Source: Verrucomicrobiota bacterium (GTDB lineage Bacteria > Verrucomicrobiota > Verrucomicrobiae > Chthoniobacterales > UBA10450). From it: a stretch of DNA of 12,867 nt. The stretch lies in the NCBI GenBank assembly GCA_003219495.1, contig QHOZ01000026.1:1-12867 (forward strand). The letters run 5' to 3'. Made by a program: the position numbers and the translations under genes. The notes under the pieces were generated by a model. That model was not told the DNA's origin and did not search any database. It saw only the letters and a list, made by a program, of their open reading frames with translations. Position 1 is the stretch's first letter; the number at the start of each line of letters is the position of its first letter. Shown piece after piece: positions 1 through 6,677 of this stretch.

Positions 1-1
1 G

Positions 2-1474
2 CAAGTCGGTTGGTCGGTGATTTATCGCGCGCTCCTCGCCGCGACAAAAATCGGCGAATCAGAATTCCGTCGCATCGCGGCGAGCCATGGCGATCTCGGC
101 AAGAGCGCATTCGAAGCTCTCGAAGGACGAACAACTCCCGCGCCGTTCTCGATCTTGGAATCGAAGGAACTTTTCGACGAACTGCATCGCGCGCGCGGAC
201 CGATTGCCAAAACCGAGCTGTTGAAAGCTCGCTTCACGACGCTCTCCGCGCGCGAGGGTCAATACGTGGTGAAGATTTTGACAGGCGATCTGCGAATCGG
301 TTTGCGCGAAGGTTTGGTCGAAGAAGCAATTGCGCGCGCGTTCGAAGTTCCGCTCGATCAAGTGAAAGAAGCGAACATGTTGCTCGGCGACATTGGCGCG
401 ACGGCGTTGCTCGCTCTCAAAAAAGAGCTCGATCGTGCCGAGTTGTCGATCTTTCGCCCGATCAAATGCATGCTCGCGACGCCGGAGCCGACCGCGGAAG
501 CGATCTGGGAACGCTTCGCCGAACAAAATTCGGATGTCGTCTTCGTTGAGGACAAATTCGACGGCATTCGCGCGCAACTTCATCGCAATTCGGAGCGCGT
601 TGAAATTTATTCGCGCGATTTGCGTCGCATCACGGATCAATTTCCGGAGATCGCCGACCGGGCGCGCAAGTTTGAGGTGGATCTTATTCTCGATGGCGAA
701 ATCATCGCGTTCGAGCACGGGCGCAAGCTGACCTTCTTCGATTTGCAAAAACGGCTCGGGCGAAAGAGTGAAGGCGCGGATTTGTTTGACACTGTGTCAG
801 CCGACGTGCCGGTGATGTTTATCGCGTTCGACATTCTTTGGTTGAATGGTCGCTCGTTGTTGAAAACGCCACTTGAAGAAAGACGCCAACTGCTGCGCGG
901 CTTAAAATTGCCGCCGCAGTTTCAAATTGCCGAAGTTTTTTCCGCGCAGTCGGCCGCGGAGATCGAACAACGATTTCAAGAAGCGCGCCGCCGCATGAAC
1001 GAAGGTTTGATGATCAAAGATCCTAAAAGTTTTTACACCCCCGGCGCGCGCGGAATGTTCTGGTTCAAACTAAAGAAAGAACTGGCGACACTGGATGTCG
1101 TCGTTGTCGGCGCTGAGTTCGGTCACGGCAAACGGAACAACGTGCTGAGCGATTACACGTTTGCTGTGCGCGATGAAAAAAGCGGCGAACTTTTGCCGAT
1201 CGGAAAAGCGTACAGCGGCCTGACCGATGTCGAGATCGCGGAGCTGACCGAGCATTTCAAACAAAACACGATCGTGGATCACGGCCGGTATCGGGAAGTG
1301 AAACCGGAAATCATCCTCGAGGTGGCGTTCAACTCGATTCAACCCAGCGCGCGGCACGCGAGTGGACTCGCGCTCCGTTTTCCGCGGATCAAAGCGATTC
1401 GGCGGGACAAGAATGTCGATTCGATCGACACACTCGCTTACGCGCGCGAACTCGCTGCACAAGAAACTCGCTAA
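2..1474 (+). CDS. ATP-dependent DNA ligase, 5'-truncated by window edge
   Basis: It seals nicks in duplex DNA through a ligase-adenylate intermediate. The frame is open to the left edge, so the GTG at 17 is probably internal. By alignment from memory with archaeal ligases, about 55-65 N-terminal residues are missing. Numbering from the GTG, the N-terminal DNA-binding domain covers roughly residues 1-145. The nucleotidyltransferase motifs follow: motif I EDKFDGIR with adenylated Lys180, motif Ia SRDLRRIT (199-206), motif III LDGEII (225-230), motif IIIa FIAFDILWLNG (268-278), motif IV NEGLMIKDP (328-336) and motif V WFKLKK (349-354). The OB domain carries motif VI, LRFPRIKAIRRDK (453-465). All catalytic motifs are intact. 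The architecture is that of the archaeal/eukaryotic ligase I group, not the NAD-dependent LigA, so it is more likely a repair enzyme than the main replicative ligase. Its TAA overlaps the stop of the convergent gene. Confidence 0.95.
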   Translation, partial: QVGWSVIYRALLAATKIGESEFRRIAASHGDLGKSAFEALEGRTTPAPFSILESKELFDELHRARGPIAKTELLKARFTTLSAREGQYVVKILTGDLRIGLREGLVEEAIARAFEVPLDQVKEANMLLGDIGATALLALKKELDRAELSIFRPIKCMLATPEPTAEAIWERFAEQNSDVVFVEDKFDGIRAQLHRNSERVEIYSRDLRRITDQFPEIADRARKFEVDLILDGEIIAFEHGRKLTFFDLQKRLGRKSEGADLFDTVSADVPVMFIAFDILWLNGRSLLKTPLEERRQLLRGLKLPPQFQIAEVFSAQSAAEIEQRFQEARRRMNEGLMIKDPKSFYTPGARGMFWFKLKKELATLDVVVVGAEFGHGKRNNVLSDYTFAVRDEKSGELLPIGKAYSGLTDVEIAELTEHFKQNTIVDHGRYREVKPEIILEVAFNSIQPSARHASGLALRFPRIKAIRRDKNVDSIDTLAYARELAAQETR

Positions 1475-2298
1475 GGTGTCGCGGTAGGCGACGTTGGAGC
1501 GTTCCCTGCCTTGCGCTCGCGTTTCAGTTCCTGTTTTTCTTCGCGCTTTTGCTCTTTCTTTTCGTGCTTCGTCATTTTTTCAGCGGACGCGGTCGGAGAC
1601 TCAGCCGCACTTGGCGACGATGTCGATGTTGGACTGGCCGACGGCGACACGGAAGGCATCGGCTGGACCTTTGTCGGCGGCTGGTAATGTTGCGCCTGTG
1701 ATTTAAATTTTCCCTTCCCGTCCTCTGGCGGCGATTTCACGGGAACGAGAGGCGCTCCTTGCGGCGGCGGCGTGATCGCAGTGGCCGGAACGGTGTCAAC
1801 CGGAGCGGGGGAATTCGAAGCCGTCGCTCGGGGGGTCGCAGTCGACTCCACTTTCGGCGACGCCGTCGGGCTGGGCACGAGCAATCGCCCGCGACGTTGC
1901 GACGGACTCGATGACGTAACTGGAGATGCGGATGCAGACGGTGCAGCCGTGGCGGCGCGGTGCGGCGTCATCGTCGGTATTGCGGTCGCCGTTGCGGTCG
2001 CAGTCGAACTTGGAGCGGCAGTGGCACTCGCGGATGGCGATGTTGCTATGGGCGTGCCGGCGCTCTGCGTTGTTGCGCCACTCCTCGATTCCGTTTTCAC
2101 GAATTGTTTCGAAGGCGCGTTCGGCGGCGGTGTCGCTTCCGATTTCATTTTCTGCCGCGTCTTCTTCACGTCGTCCTGGTTCGCGATAGCGGCCCAACCA
2201 AGATCGATCGCTGCGGTCGCGATCGTTTGTTTCACGGTTTGTGGCCGTTCGTTCGCGACCGGTTGCGCAATCACTGGCGCCGCGATGACAACGGTTTC
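1471..2298 (-). pseudogene. Displaced C-terminal part of the DUF6600 lipoprotein (frame-shifted)
   Basis: This frame opens just after a TGA at 2301-2299 and runs to a TAG at 1473-1471. It has no convincing start of its own; the GTG at 2274 is the first candidate. Its content reads as the natural continuation of the upstream lipoprotein: a short ordered stretch (TVVIAAPVIAQPVANE), then about 150 residues rich in Ala, Ser, Thr and Pro, then a charged Lys/Glu/Arg segment (KHEKKEQKREEKQELKRERK) and a TPTATP-like end. Such tails are usual for exported DUF6600 proteins of Verrucomicrobiota. Removing one A from the AAA at 2297-2295 joins both halves into about 570 residues. Whether the shift is a sequencing error or a real mutation cannot be told from one sequence. 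The stop overlaps the ligase stop by four bases. Confidence 0.7.
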
Positions 2299-3184
2299 TC
2301 ACCGGCGCGCGTCTGGTCGAGCGCAATTCTTCATAGTTCGGCCCTTCGTTCACGATGGTCGTGTTGTTGTAAGTAATGTTTGTGACGTTGGTTGTTTGAT
2401 TGATGATGGTCACGTTGCGCTCAGGCGGGAGCAGCGTTTGCTCAACACGCGGCGCGCCGAATTCGCGCGAAGCGACAAAGCAATATTGATCCGGGCCGAC
2501 GTCGTAATAACTGTCGGACCAATTGTGGATGCCGGTGTGTTGATCGAACCGCGCTTCCGGCGGCAATGGCGCCCAGCCGACGTAATCGCTGCTCTTTCGC
2601 CACGAAACCCAGGCCGGTGCCCACTGATTTCCCGGAACCCAAACCCAACCGATACCGTGCAACCGCGTCCAACGACCATAATGATACGTCGCCCAGCCAA
2701 ACGGTTCTTCTGAGATCCAAGTCCAACCGGCGTCGGTGTAAACCCAGCGGCCGTTCGTGTATGGCCGCCAAGTCCGCGAGCTTTCAGCCTGACGGGGATG
2801 GAAAACGTAGCCGTAATCGTTCGTTCCGATCCAATCGCCGTAGGGCTCGAGCTTATTGTAAAAAGTGGAGTAGACGACATTGATCGAACGTTCACGCGGC
2901 TCGCGTGAACGGGTGCGCGATTCGCCAGTCGTTTGCTGCTCCTCGCGCTCGGAATTCTCAGCGGGCAGCGCAGCTGCGTTTTGTTTATCGGCGAGCGCTT
3001 TTTCTCGCGCATCAAGATCCGCCTGACGCTGAGCGATCTCTTGCGTCTGGCGTTCGGAAGCGAGGCGTTCCTGAACTTTGCGTTCGACCTCGGCGTTTTT
3101 TTCTTCGTCGGTCTGCTGTTTTTGGCAGGAAACAAAAACAGCGAGCGCTGCGATTAACACTGGAAACAGAAAAAGCTTTCTCAT
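1796..3184 (-). CDS. DUF6600-type tryptophan-rich lipoprotein (frame breaks after residue 296)
   Basis: Probably a surface lipoprotein of unknown role. Residues 1-20 form a lipoprotein signal (MRKLFLFPVLIAALAVFVSC) with Cys20 as the likely lipidated residue; the -3 Phe is less usual. Residues 25-66 form a charged Gln/Glu/Arg coiled coil. Residues 105-210 match the DUF6600 pattern of repeated Trp/Tyr motifs: EPYGDWI, TWRPYTNGRWVYTDAGWTW, FGWATYHYGRW, GWVWVPGNQWAPAWVSWR and YVGWAPLPPEA. An Asn/Thr-rich segment (257-280) follows. After Arg296 the composition changes abruptly to Arg/Cys/Asp-rich, the mark of an out-of-frame reading, while sensible sequence continues in another frame down to 1471. 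The stop at 1796 is therefore probably artificial. The start is well fixed by a strong Shine-Dalgarno. It is the last gene of the minus-strand cluster, 33 nt after the small membrane protein. Confidence 0.85.
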   Translation of the reverse strand: MRKLFLFPVLIAALAVFVSCQKQQTDEEKNAEVERKVQERLASERQTQEIAQRQADLDAREKALADKQNAAALPAENSEREEQQTTGESRTRSREPRERSINVVYSTFYNKLEPYGDWIGTNDYGYVFHPRQAESSRTWRPYTNGRWVYTDAGWTWISEEPFGWATYHYGRWTRLHGIGWVWVPGNQWAPAWVSWRKSSDYVGWAPLPPEARFDQHTGIHNWSDSYYDVGPDQYCFVASREFGAPRVEQTLLPPERNVTIINQTTNVTNITYNNTTIVNEGPNYEELRSTRRAPVRNRCHRGASDCATGRERTATNRETNDRDRSDRSWLGRYREPGRREEDAAENEIGSDTAAERAFETIRENGIEEWRNNAERRHAHSNIAIRECHCRSKFDCDRNGDRNTDDDAAPRRHGCTVCIRISSYVIESVATSRAIARAQPDGVAESGVDCDPPSDGFEFPRSG

Positions 3185-3196
3185 AGCGATGGTTAG

Positions 3197-3205
3197 ACCT
3201 CCTTT
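3197..3205 (-). promoter_or_regulatory. Strong Shine-Dalgarno AAAGGAGGT of the DUF6600 gene
   Basis: The minus strand reads AAAGGAGGT, 12 nt upstream of the ATG at 3184. It is the only near-perfect Shine-Dalgarno I see in the window; the other genes have weak or no visible ones. It fixes the start of the lipoprotein and suggests high translation of that gene compared with its operon neighbours. Confidence 0.7.
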
Positions 3206-3217
3206 TGGTTTCGTTAT

Positions 3218-3400
3218 TCAACGCGCCGGCGAGGGCGACGGCGTCGGGCTCTGAGAGGAAGCCGGAGTGAAAATGACCGTTTCAATCGCGCCGCGCCGCA
3301 GCTTTTGAATGTTCGCATACAGCGCGACCAGCGCGAAACCGATCACAATGCCGACCATCAATCGGCCGACATTCTTCGACACTTTCGGGTCGGAGTTCAC
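3218..3400 (-). CDS. Small single-pass membrane protein with Ser/Pro tail
   Basis: A 60-residue protein starting at GTG; an in-frame TAG at 3409 leaves little room for another start. After a short polar N-terminus (MNSDPKVSKNVGR) comes one hydrophobic helix, about residues 14-30 (LMVGIVIGFALVALYAN), then a basic stretch (KLRRG) and a Ser/Pro-rich end (SSQSPTPSPSPAR). The basic residues after the helix would suit an Nout-Cin placement by the positive-inside rule, but the N-terminus also holds Lys and Arg, so topology is open. I know no family for it. It sits 41 nt after plsC and 33 nt before the DUF6600 lipoprotein on the same strand, so it is probably co-transcribed with envelope genes. The SPTPSPSP tail resembles tails on other exported proteins in this window. 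Confidence 0.65.
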   Translation of the reverse strand: MNSDPKVSKNVGRLMVGIVIGFALVALYANIQKLRRGAIETVIFTPASSQSPTPSPSPAR

Positions 3401-3441
3401 CCGGAACTATTCGATGTGGATCTTACTCGCGCAAATTTTCT

Positions 3442-4059
3442 TCACGCCGGCAACTGAATCGCCGCGATCGCGTCCATCACGCGCTGGCTTAGCCGCTGGT
3501 AAAGATCTTTGCCGCCGCCCGCGAGTTCTGCTTCCGAGAAATGGATCGGCTCCCCGACGACGATGGTGATTTTCTTCCATAAACGGATTTTTCCGTGGAT
3601 CGGCCAGGCATCGTAGGCGCCGAAAATTCGCATCGGGACGACCGGCGCGCGTGTTTTCGCGATCACCAAACCGAGACCCGGTTGCGCGGGCTGCAAATTT
3701 CCATCCGGCGTTCGCGTTCCCTCCGGGAAAACGAGCGCGCATTCGCCCGCGCTCAAAATTCGGATCAAAGCTTTGAGCGCGCTACGATCCCCACCTTCGA
3801 GATTGACCGGAATCACATTCAGCTTCGGTAGCAGCCAACCGAGGATCGGCACGTCCATTAACGATTTCTTGGCGAGAAAATAAATGGCGCGATCGGCCGC
3901 GTTGCCGGCCAGTGGCGGATCAAAAAAACTTTGGTGATTTACGGCGAGAATGACCGGGCCGGTTTGAATCACGCGCTCGCGATGAATGATTTGGAAACGA
4001 TAGAACAGCTGCGCGAGCAAACGACTGAGGTGATAGCCGAGCGAGTAGTAGAAATTCAC
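3442..4059 (-). CDS. plsC: 1-acyl-sn-glycerol-3-phosphate acyltransferase (PlsC family)
   Basis: It transfers a fatty acyl chain to lysophosphatidic acid to make phosphatidic acid, the second acylation step of phospholipid synthesis, at the inner membrane. At 205 residues it is a normal length for a short PlsC. The acyltransferase blocks are clear: motif I NHQSFFD with catalytic His42 and Asp47, motif II around KLNVIPVN (79-86), motif III FPEGTRT (111-117) and motif IV VVPMRIFG (140-147). The N-terminal hydrophobic stretch (about 8-25) may lie in the membrane surface. The start is GTG, three bases after the cmk stop, so translation is probably coupled. The cmk-plsC neighbourhood is conserved in many bacteria, which supports the assignment. 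Exact acyl-acceptor specificity cannot be read from sequence, since related members acylate other lysolipids. Confidence 0.92.
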   Translation of the reverse strand: MNFYYSLGYHLSRLLAQLFYRFQIIHRERVIQTGPVILAVNHQSFFDPPLAGNAADRAIYFLAKKSLMDVPILGWLLPKLNVIPVNLEGGDRSALKALIRILSAGECALVFPEGTRTPDGNLQPAQPGLGLVIAKTRAPVVPMRIFGAYDAWPIHGKIRLWKKITIVVGEPIHFSEAELAGGGKDLYQRLSQRVMDAIAAIQLPA

Positions 4060-4062
4060 AGG

Positions 4063-4719
4063 CTAGGTCGAGAAACCTTTTCGCTTCAAGCGACTGACGA
4101 TCTCGTCAACGACTTGTTGGATCGACATCGTGGACGTGTCGATGACCTCCGCGTCTTTGGCGACGATCAAGGGCGACGCGGCGCGGGAGGAATCAGCGCG
4201 ATCGCGCTGCGCAATTTCATCGCGGTGTCCCTGCGCGGCGCGTCGTTGCTCGCGAACTTGCGGCGATGCATCGATGTAGAACTTGTAAGGCGTCTCTGGA
4301 AAAACGACGGAGCCGATATCGCGGCCTTCCACGACCAAATCGTTTTGCGCGGCATGATCGCGCATTCGTTGCACGAGGTGTTGGCGCACTTGCGGCACCG
4401 TGCTGACGCGCGAAACCTCCGCGTTGACCTGAGCTTCGTGCAAGTGCGGTGTTAGATCGACATCGTCGATCAGAAGATGAAATTGCCGATCGACGAACTT
4501 TCCGCCCAATTTCGCTGACGCAATGAAATTGGTGATCGCTTCCTTGTCGCTCGCGTTAATTTCGCGATTGAGCACGCTCCAGGTGACAGCGCGGTACATC
4601 GCGCCGGAATTCACGTAAGCGAAGCCGAGACGTTTCGCGAGCTCGCGAGCCACGCTGCTTTTTCCGGAAGCAGCCGGGCCGTCGATGGCGATGACATGAT
4701 GTCGATCCGGTGGTTGCAT
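4063..4719 (-). CDS. cmk: Cytidylate kinase
   Basis: It phosphorylates CMP and dCMP with ATP, recycling pyrimidine nucleotides for RNA, DNA and CDP-lipid synthesis in the cytoplasm. The start chosen is the ATG at 4719 (218 residues); a TTG two codons upstream is possible. The P-loop GPAASGKS is at residues 14-21, NSGAMYRAV at 37-45 forms part of the CMP site, VEGRDIGS at 130-137 is the family signature, and the lid holds RDRADSSR (172-179), followed by SPLIVAKDAEVIDTS. All key residues are present. The aroA frame runs over the first 109 nt. The cmk frame itself is also open upstream without a stop, which allows a fused AroA-CMK if one base is missing at the A5 run 4747-4743 (see findings). 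plsC follows three bases after its stop. Confidence 0.94.
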   Translation of the reverse strand: MQPPDRHHVIAIDGPAASGKSSVARELAKRLGFAYVNSGAMYRAVTWSVLNREINASDKEAITNFIASAKLGGKFVDRQFHLLIDDVDLTPHLHEAQVNAEVSRVSTVPQVRQHLVQRMRDHAAQNDLVVEGRDIGSVVFPETPYKFYIDASPQVREQRRAAQGHRDEIAQRDRADSSRAASPLIVAKDAEVIDTSTMSIQQVVDEIVSRLKRKGFST

Positions 4720-6092
4720 TTGCAAGAACGCGTCGAGCGCAGTTTTTCGTCGACCGGAGCAGCGGGAACGAGGGTGCCGATCACGGGCGTGCTCGTGCGC
4801 ACGCGCCGCGGACTCATGAATTCGTCGAGAGCTTTCTCAAATCCCGGATACGACTCGCGAACACATTCCGAATCTTGAATGATGGTTTCGCCGTCCGCGA
4901 AGAGACCGGCAACCGCGAACGCCATCGCGATTCGATGATCGCCGAAACTGGAAAGGCGCGCGCCGCGCAACGGAGCCGGCCCGTGAATCTCGAGCCCGTC
5001 GTTGAGCTCGATGACTTGCACGCCCATGGCGCGAAGATTTTGCACGATCGCGGCGATGCGATCGGTTTCTTTGACGCGAAGCTCGTTCGCGTGGCGGATG
5101 ATCGTTGTCCCGCTGGCAAGCGCGCCGGCTACTGCGAGCACAGGCAGTTCATCGATGAGTTGCGGGATCTCCCTTCCTTGAATGACGGTGCCTTTGAGCG
5201 GGACTCCCGTCACTTCAACGACACCGCGCGGCTCGAGATGATCTGCATTCTCGACCGCTTCACGAACCTGGGCGCCCATCCTGACCAAAACGCCGAGGAG
5301 CGCGGTACGCGTGTCGTTTAATCCAATATTCCTCACGAGCAAATGCCCGCCGGTTTGGGCACCCGCCGCGACCAGCCAGAACGCAGCAGATGAAAGATCG
5401 CCGGGAATTTCGAAATCGCGTGACTCGGGGATTTGATCGCCAAAGACGCTGATGGTGTCCTCGCCTTTGGCGGTGCGAATTAGAAAGTAATTGAACATCA
5501 ACTCGGTGTGATTCCGGCTGGCCAACGGTTCGTCGACGGTTGTCTTGCCTTTTGCGAAGAGGCCGGCGAGCAGAATCGCACTTTTCACCTGAGCGCTGGC
5601 AACGGGCGAACGATAGTGAATTCCGCGCAATAATCCGCCGCGCACGCGCAAAGGCGGCGTTTGCTCCGGACCTTCGGCCACAATGTCCGCCCCCATTTTG
5701 CGAAGCGGCTCAATCACGCGATCCATCGGGCGGCGCGTGAGCGAGGGATTTCCGACCAGGCGCGACTCGAACGTTTGACCGGCCAGCAAACCAGAAAGCA
5801 AACGCATCGTCGTGCCCGAGCCTCCGCAGTCGATCTCTTCTTTGGGAGGCGTAAGTACGCGCTTCTTTCCGTGAACGATCAGAACATCCGGGTCGGGTTG
5901 ATCGATTTGAATCCCAAGAGCACGAAGCGCATTGACCGTTCGCATGCAGTCGTCGCTCGGCAAAAAGCCGCGCAACGTGCAAACGCCGTTCGAGAGAGCG
6001 GCAATAATAGCCGCGCGATGCGAAATGCTTTTGTCACCAGGAACAGTGATCTCAGCTTCGATACGAGGCGCCCGTTTTACCCGCAGTTCCAT
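4611..6092 (-). CDS. aroA: 3-phosphoshikimate 1-carboxyvinyltransferase (EPSP synthase)
   Basis: It joins phosphoenolpyruvate to shikimate-3-phosphate, the sixth step of the shikimate pathway to chorismate. Recognised motifs are PGDKSISHR (18-26), CGGSGTTMRL (89-98), GNPSLTRRPM (114-123), SAQVKSA (166-172), GDLSSAAFW (231-239), RVKETDRI (339-346) and DHRIAM (385-390). It carries the four short motifs used to define class II enzymes: GDKS, SAQVK, RNHTE (193-197) and NDTR (259-262). However, Gly93 sits where the glyphosate-tolerant CP4 enzyme has Ala. The normal domain ends near residue 425 (YPGFEKALDEF). The remaining residues, to 493, are unlike the family, and the last ones merely read the start of cmk in another frame, so the true C-terminus is doubtful. 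The start is ATG at 6092, 61 nt after the lipoprotein gene, with no clear Shine-Dalgarno. Confidence 0.93.
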   Translation of the reverse strand: MELRVKRAPRIEAEITVPGDKSISHRAAIIAALSNGVCTLRGFLPSDDCMRTVNALRALGIQIDQPDPDVLIVHGKKRVLTPPKEEIDCGGSGTTMRLLSGLLAGQTFESRLVGNPSLTRRPMDRVIEPLRKMGADIVAEGPEQTPPLRVRGGLLRGIHYRSPVASAQVKSAILLAGLFAKGKTTVDEPLASRNHTELMFNYFLIRTAKGEDTISVFGDQIPESRDFEIPGDLSSAAFWLVAAGAQTGGHLLVRNIGLNDTRTALLGVLVRMGAQVREAVENADHLEPRGVVEVTGVPLKGTVIQGREIPQLIDELPVLAVAGALASGTTIIRHANELRVKETDRIAAIVQNLRAMGVQVIELNDGLEIHGPAPLRGARLSSFGDHRIAMAFAVAGLFADGETIIQDSECVRESYPGFEKALDEFMSPRRVRTSTPVIGTLVPAAPVDEKLRSTRSCKCNHRIDIMSSPSTARLLPEKAAWLASSRNVSASLT

Positions 6093-6153
6093 AAGATTCA
6101 GACGAAAAGGATGCTGTTCAGTATCTGGAATTCAGCACCCGCCGCAACTGCCG

Positions 6154-6564
6154 TTACGGAACGAGGAATATTTTGTTTGTGAATGGATCCTTGACTTCGG
6201 TGCCGGGCGGGAAGCCACGAACGTCGACAAGTCCCTGGTCAGCTGCGTACGGACTTTTCACAAATCCGGGTTTTCCAGGAACCGGCGTGCCGTATGGATA
6301 GTCGCCTTTCGCGGGCTTTGATGGCGCGGCCGCGTTGGGCGCGGGCGCTGGCGCAGAGGTAGACGATGACGCGCTGGCATTCGTTTCCGCAGTCTCGGGT
6401 GGCGCATTCGGATTGAATGGCTGTTGCGTCGGCGGCGCTTCGGAGGTTGGTCCTTCCGGATAGCGCGCGCCGGTATGGCGGGCACTTGTTTGCGCCCCTT
6501 CATCGCCGCCGCAGCCAGAAAAAAACAGCGCCGTGAGGAACGCGAGTGAGAGCCACGGTTTCAT
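6154..6564 (-). CDS. Small lipoprotein with conserved C-terminal block
   Basis: A 136-residue exported protein of unknown function. The N-terminus [18 protein letters not shown] is a lipoprotein signal with Cys18 as the lipidated residue. Residues 20-85 are low in complexity (Pro, Ala, Ser, Thr), as expected for a flexible tether. The C-terminal 45 residues are ordered and look conserved: [19 protein letters not shown] followed by [20 protein letters not shown] and a final Pro. From memory, very similar endings occur in short lipoproteins of Verrucomicrobiota; no role is known to me. It is the first gene of the minus-strand cluster, 61 nt ahead of aroA, and is divergent from the response-regulator gene. 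The start is ATG at 6564; no strong Shine-Dalgarno is seen. Confidence 0.85.
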   Translation of the reverse strand: MKPWLSLAFLTALFFSGCGGDEGAQTSARHTGARYPEGPTSEAPPTQQPFNPNAPPETAETNASASSSTSAPAPAPNAAAPSKPAKGDYPYGTPVPGKPGFVKSPYAADQGLVDVRGFPPGTEVKDPFTNKIFLVP

Positions 6565-6677
6565 AATTTTACTTGGACGGAGTCTACACTGGTTCTATTT
6601 CAACGCCAGTGAGCGACAAATCGCAATCCATTTCGCAAAAGCCAACAAGCGGGGCAGTTCCGAATCGCTTGGGACAA
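6565..6677. promoter_or_regulatory. Divergent intergenic region, probably both promoters
   Basis: This 113-nt gap separates the first gene of the minus-strand cluster from the plus-strand response regulator, so both promoters are expected here. I could not recognise a convincing -35/-10 pair on either strand. If the regulator starts earlier (GTG at 6609 or TTG at 6573), the gap would be shorter. Confidence 0.35.

Noticed and set aside
59..748. Minus-strand frame of 229 codons opposite the ligase
   Set aside because: Composition is Arg/Glu/Phe-rich antisense shadow; the ligase motifs on the plus strand are unambiguous.
1772..2713. Long plus-strand frame of 313 codons
   Set aside because: It lies wholly antisense to the DUF6600 lipoprotein, is Val/Ala/Gly/Asp-rich as expected for the complement of Ala/Ser/Thr repeats, and matches no family I know.
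4743..4748. Programmed -1 frameshift site GAAAAA at the aroA-cmk junction
   Set aside because: In the aroA frame the codons are GAA AAA CTG, which do not form the X XXY YYZ heptamer, so a programmed slip is not claimed; a sequencing indel or plain overlap is simpler.
6573..6677. N-terminal extension of the receiver-PP2C protein from a TTG
   Set aside because: The extra 35 residues are polar and disordered, the TTG has no ribosome-binding site, and the ATG at 6678 starts directly before the receiver domain.
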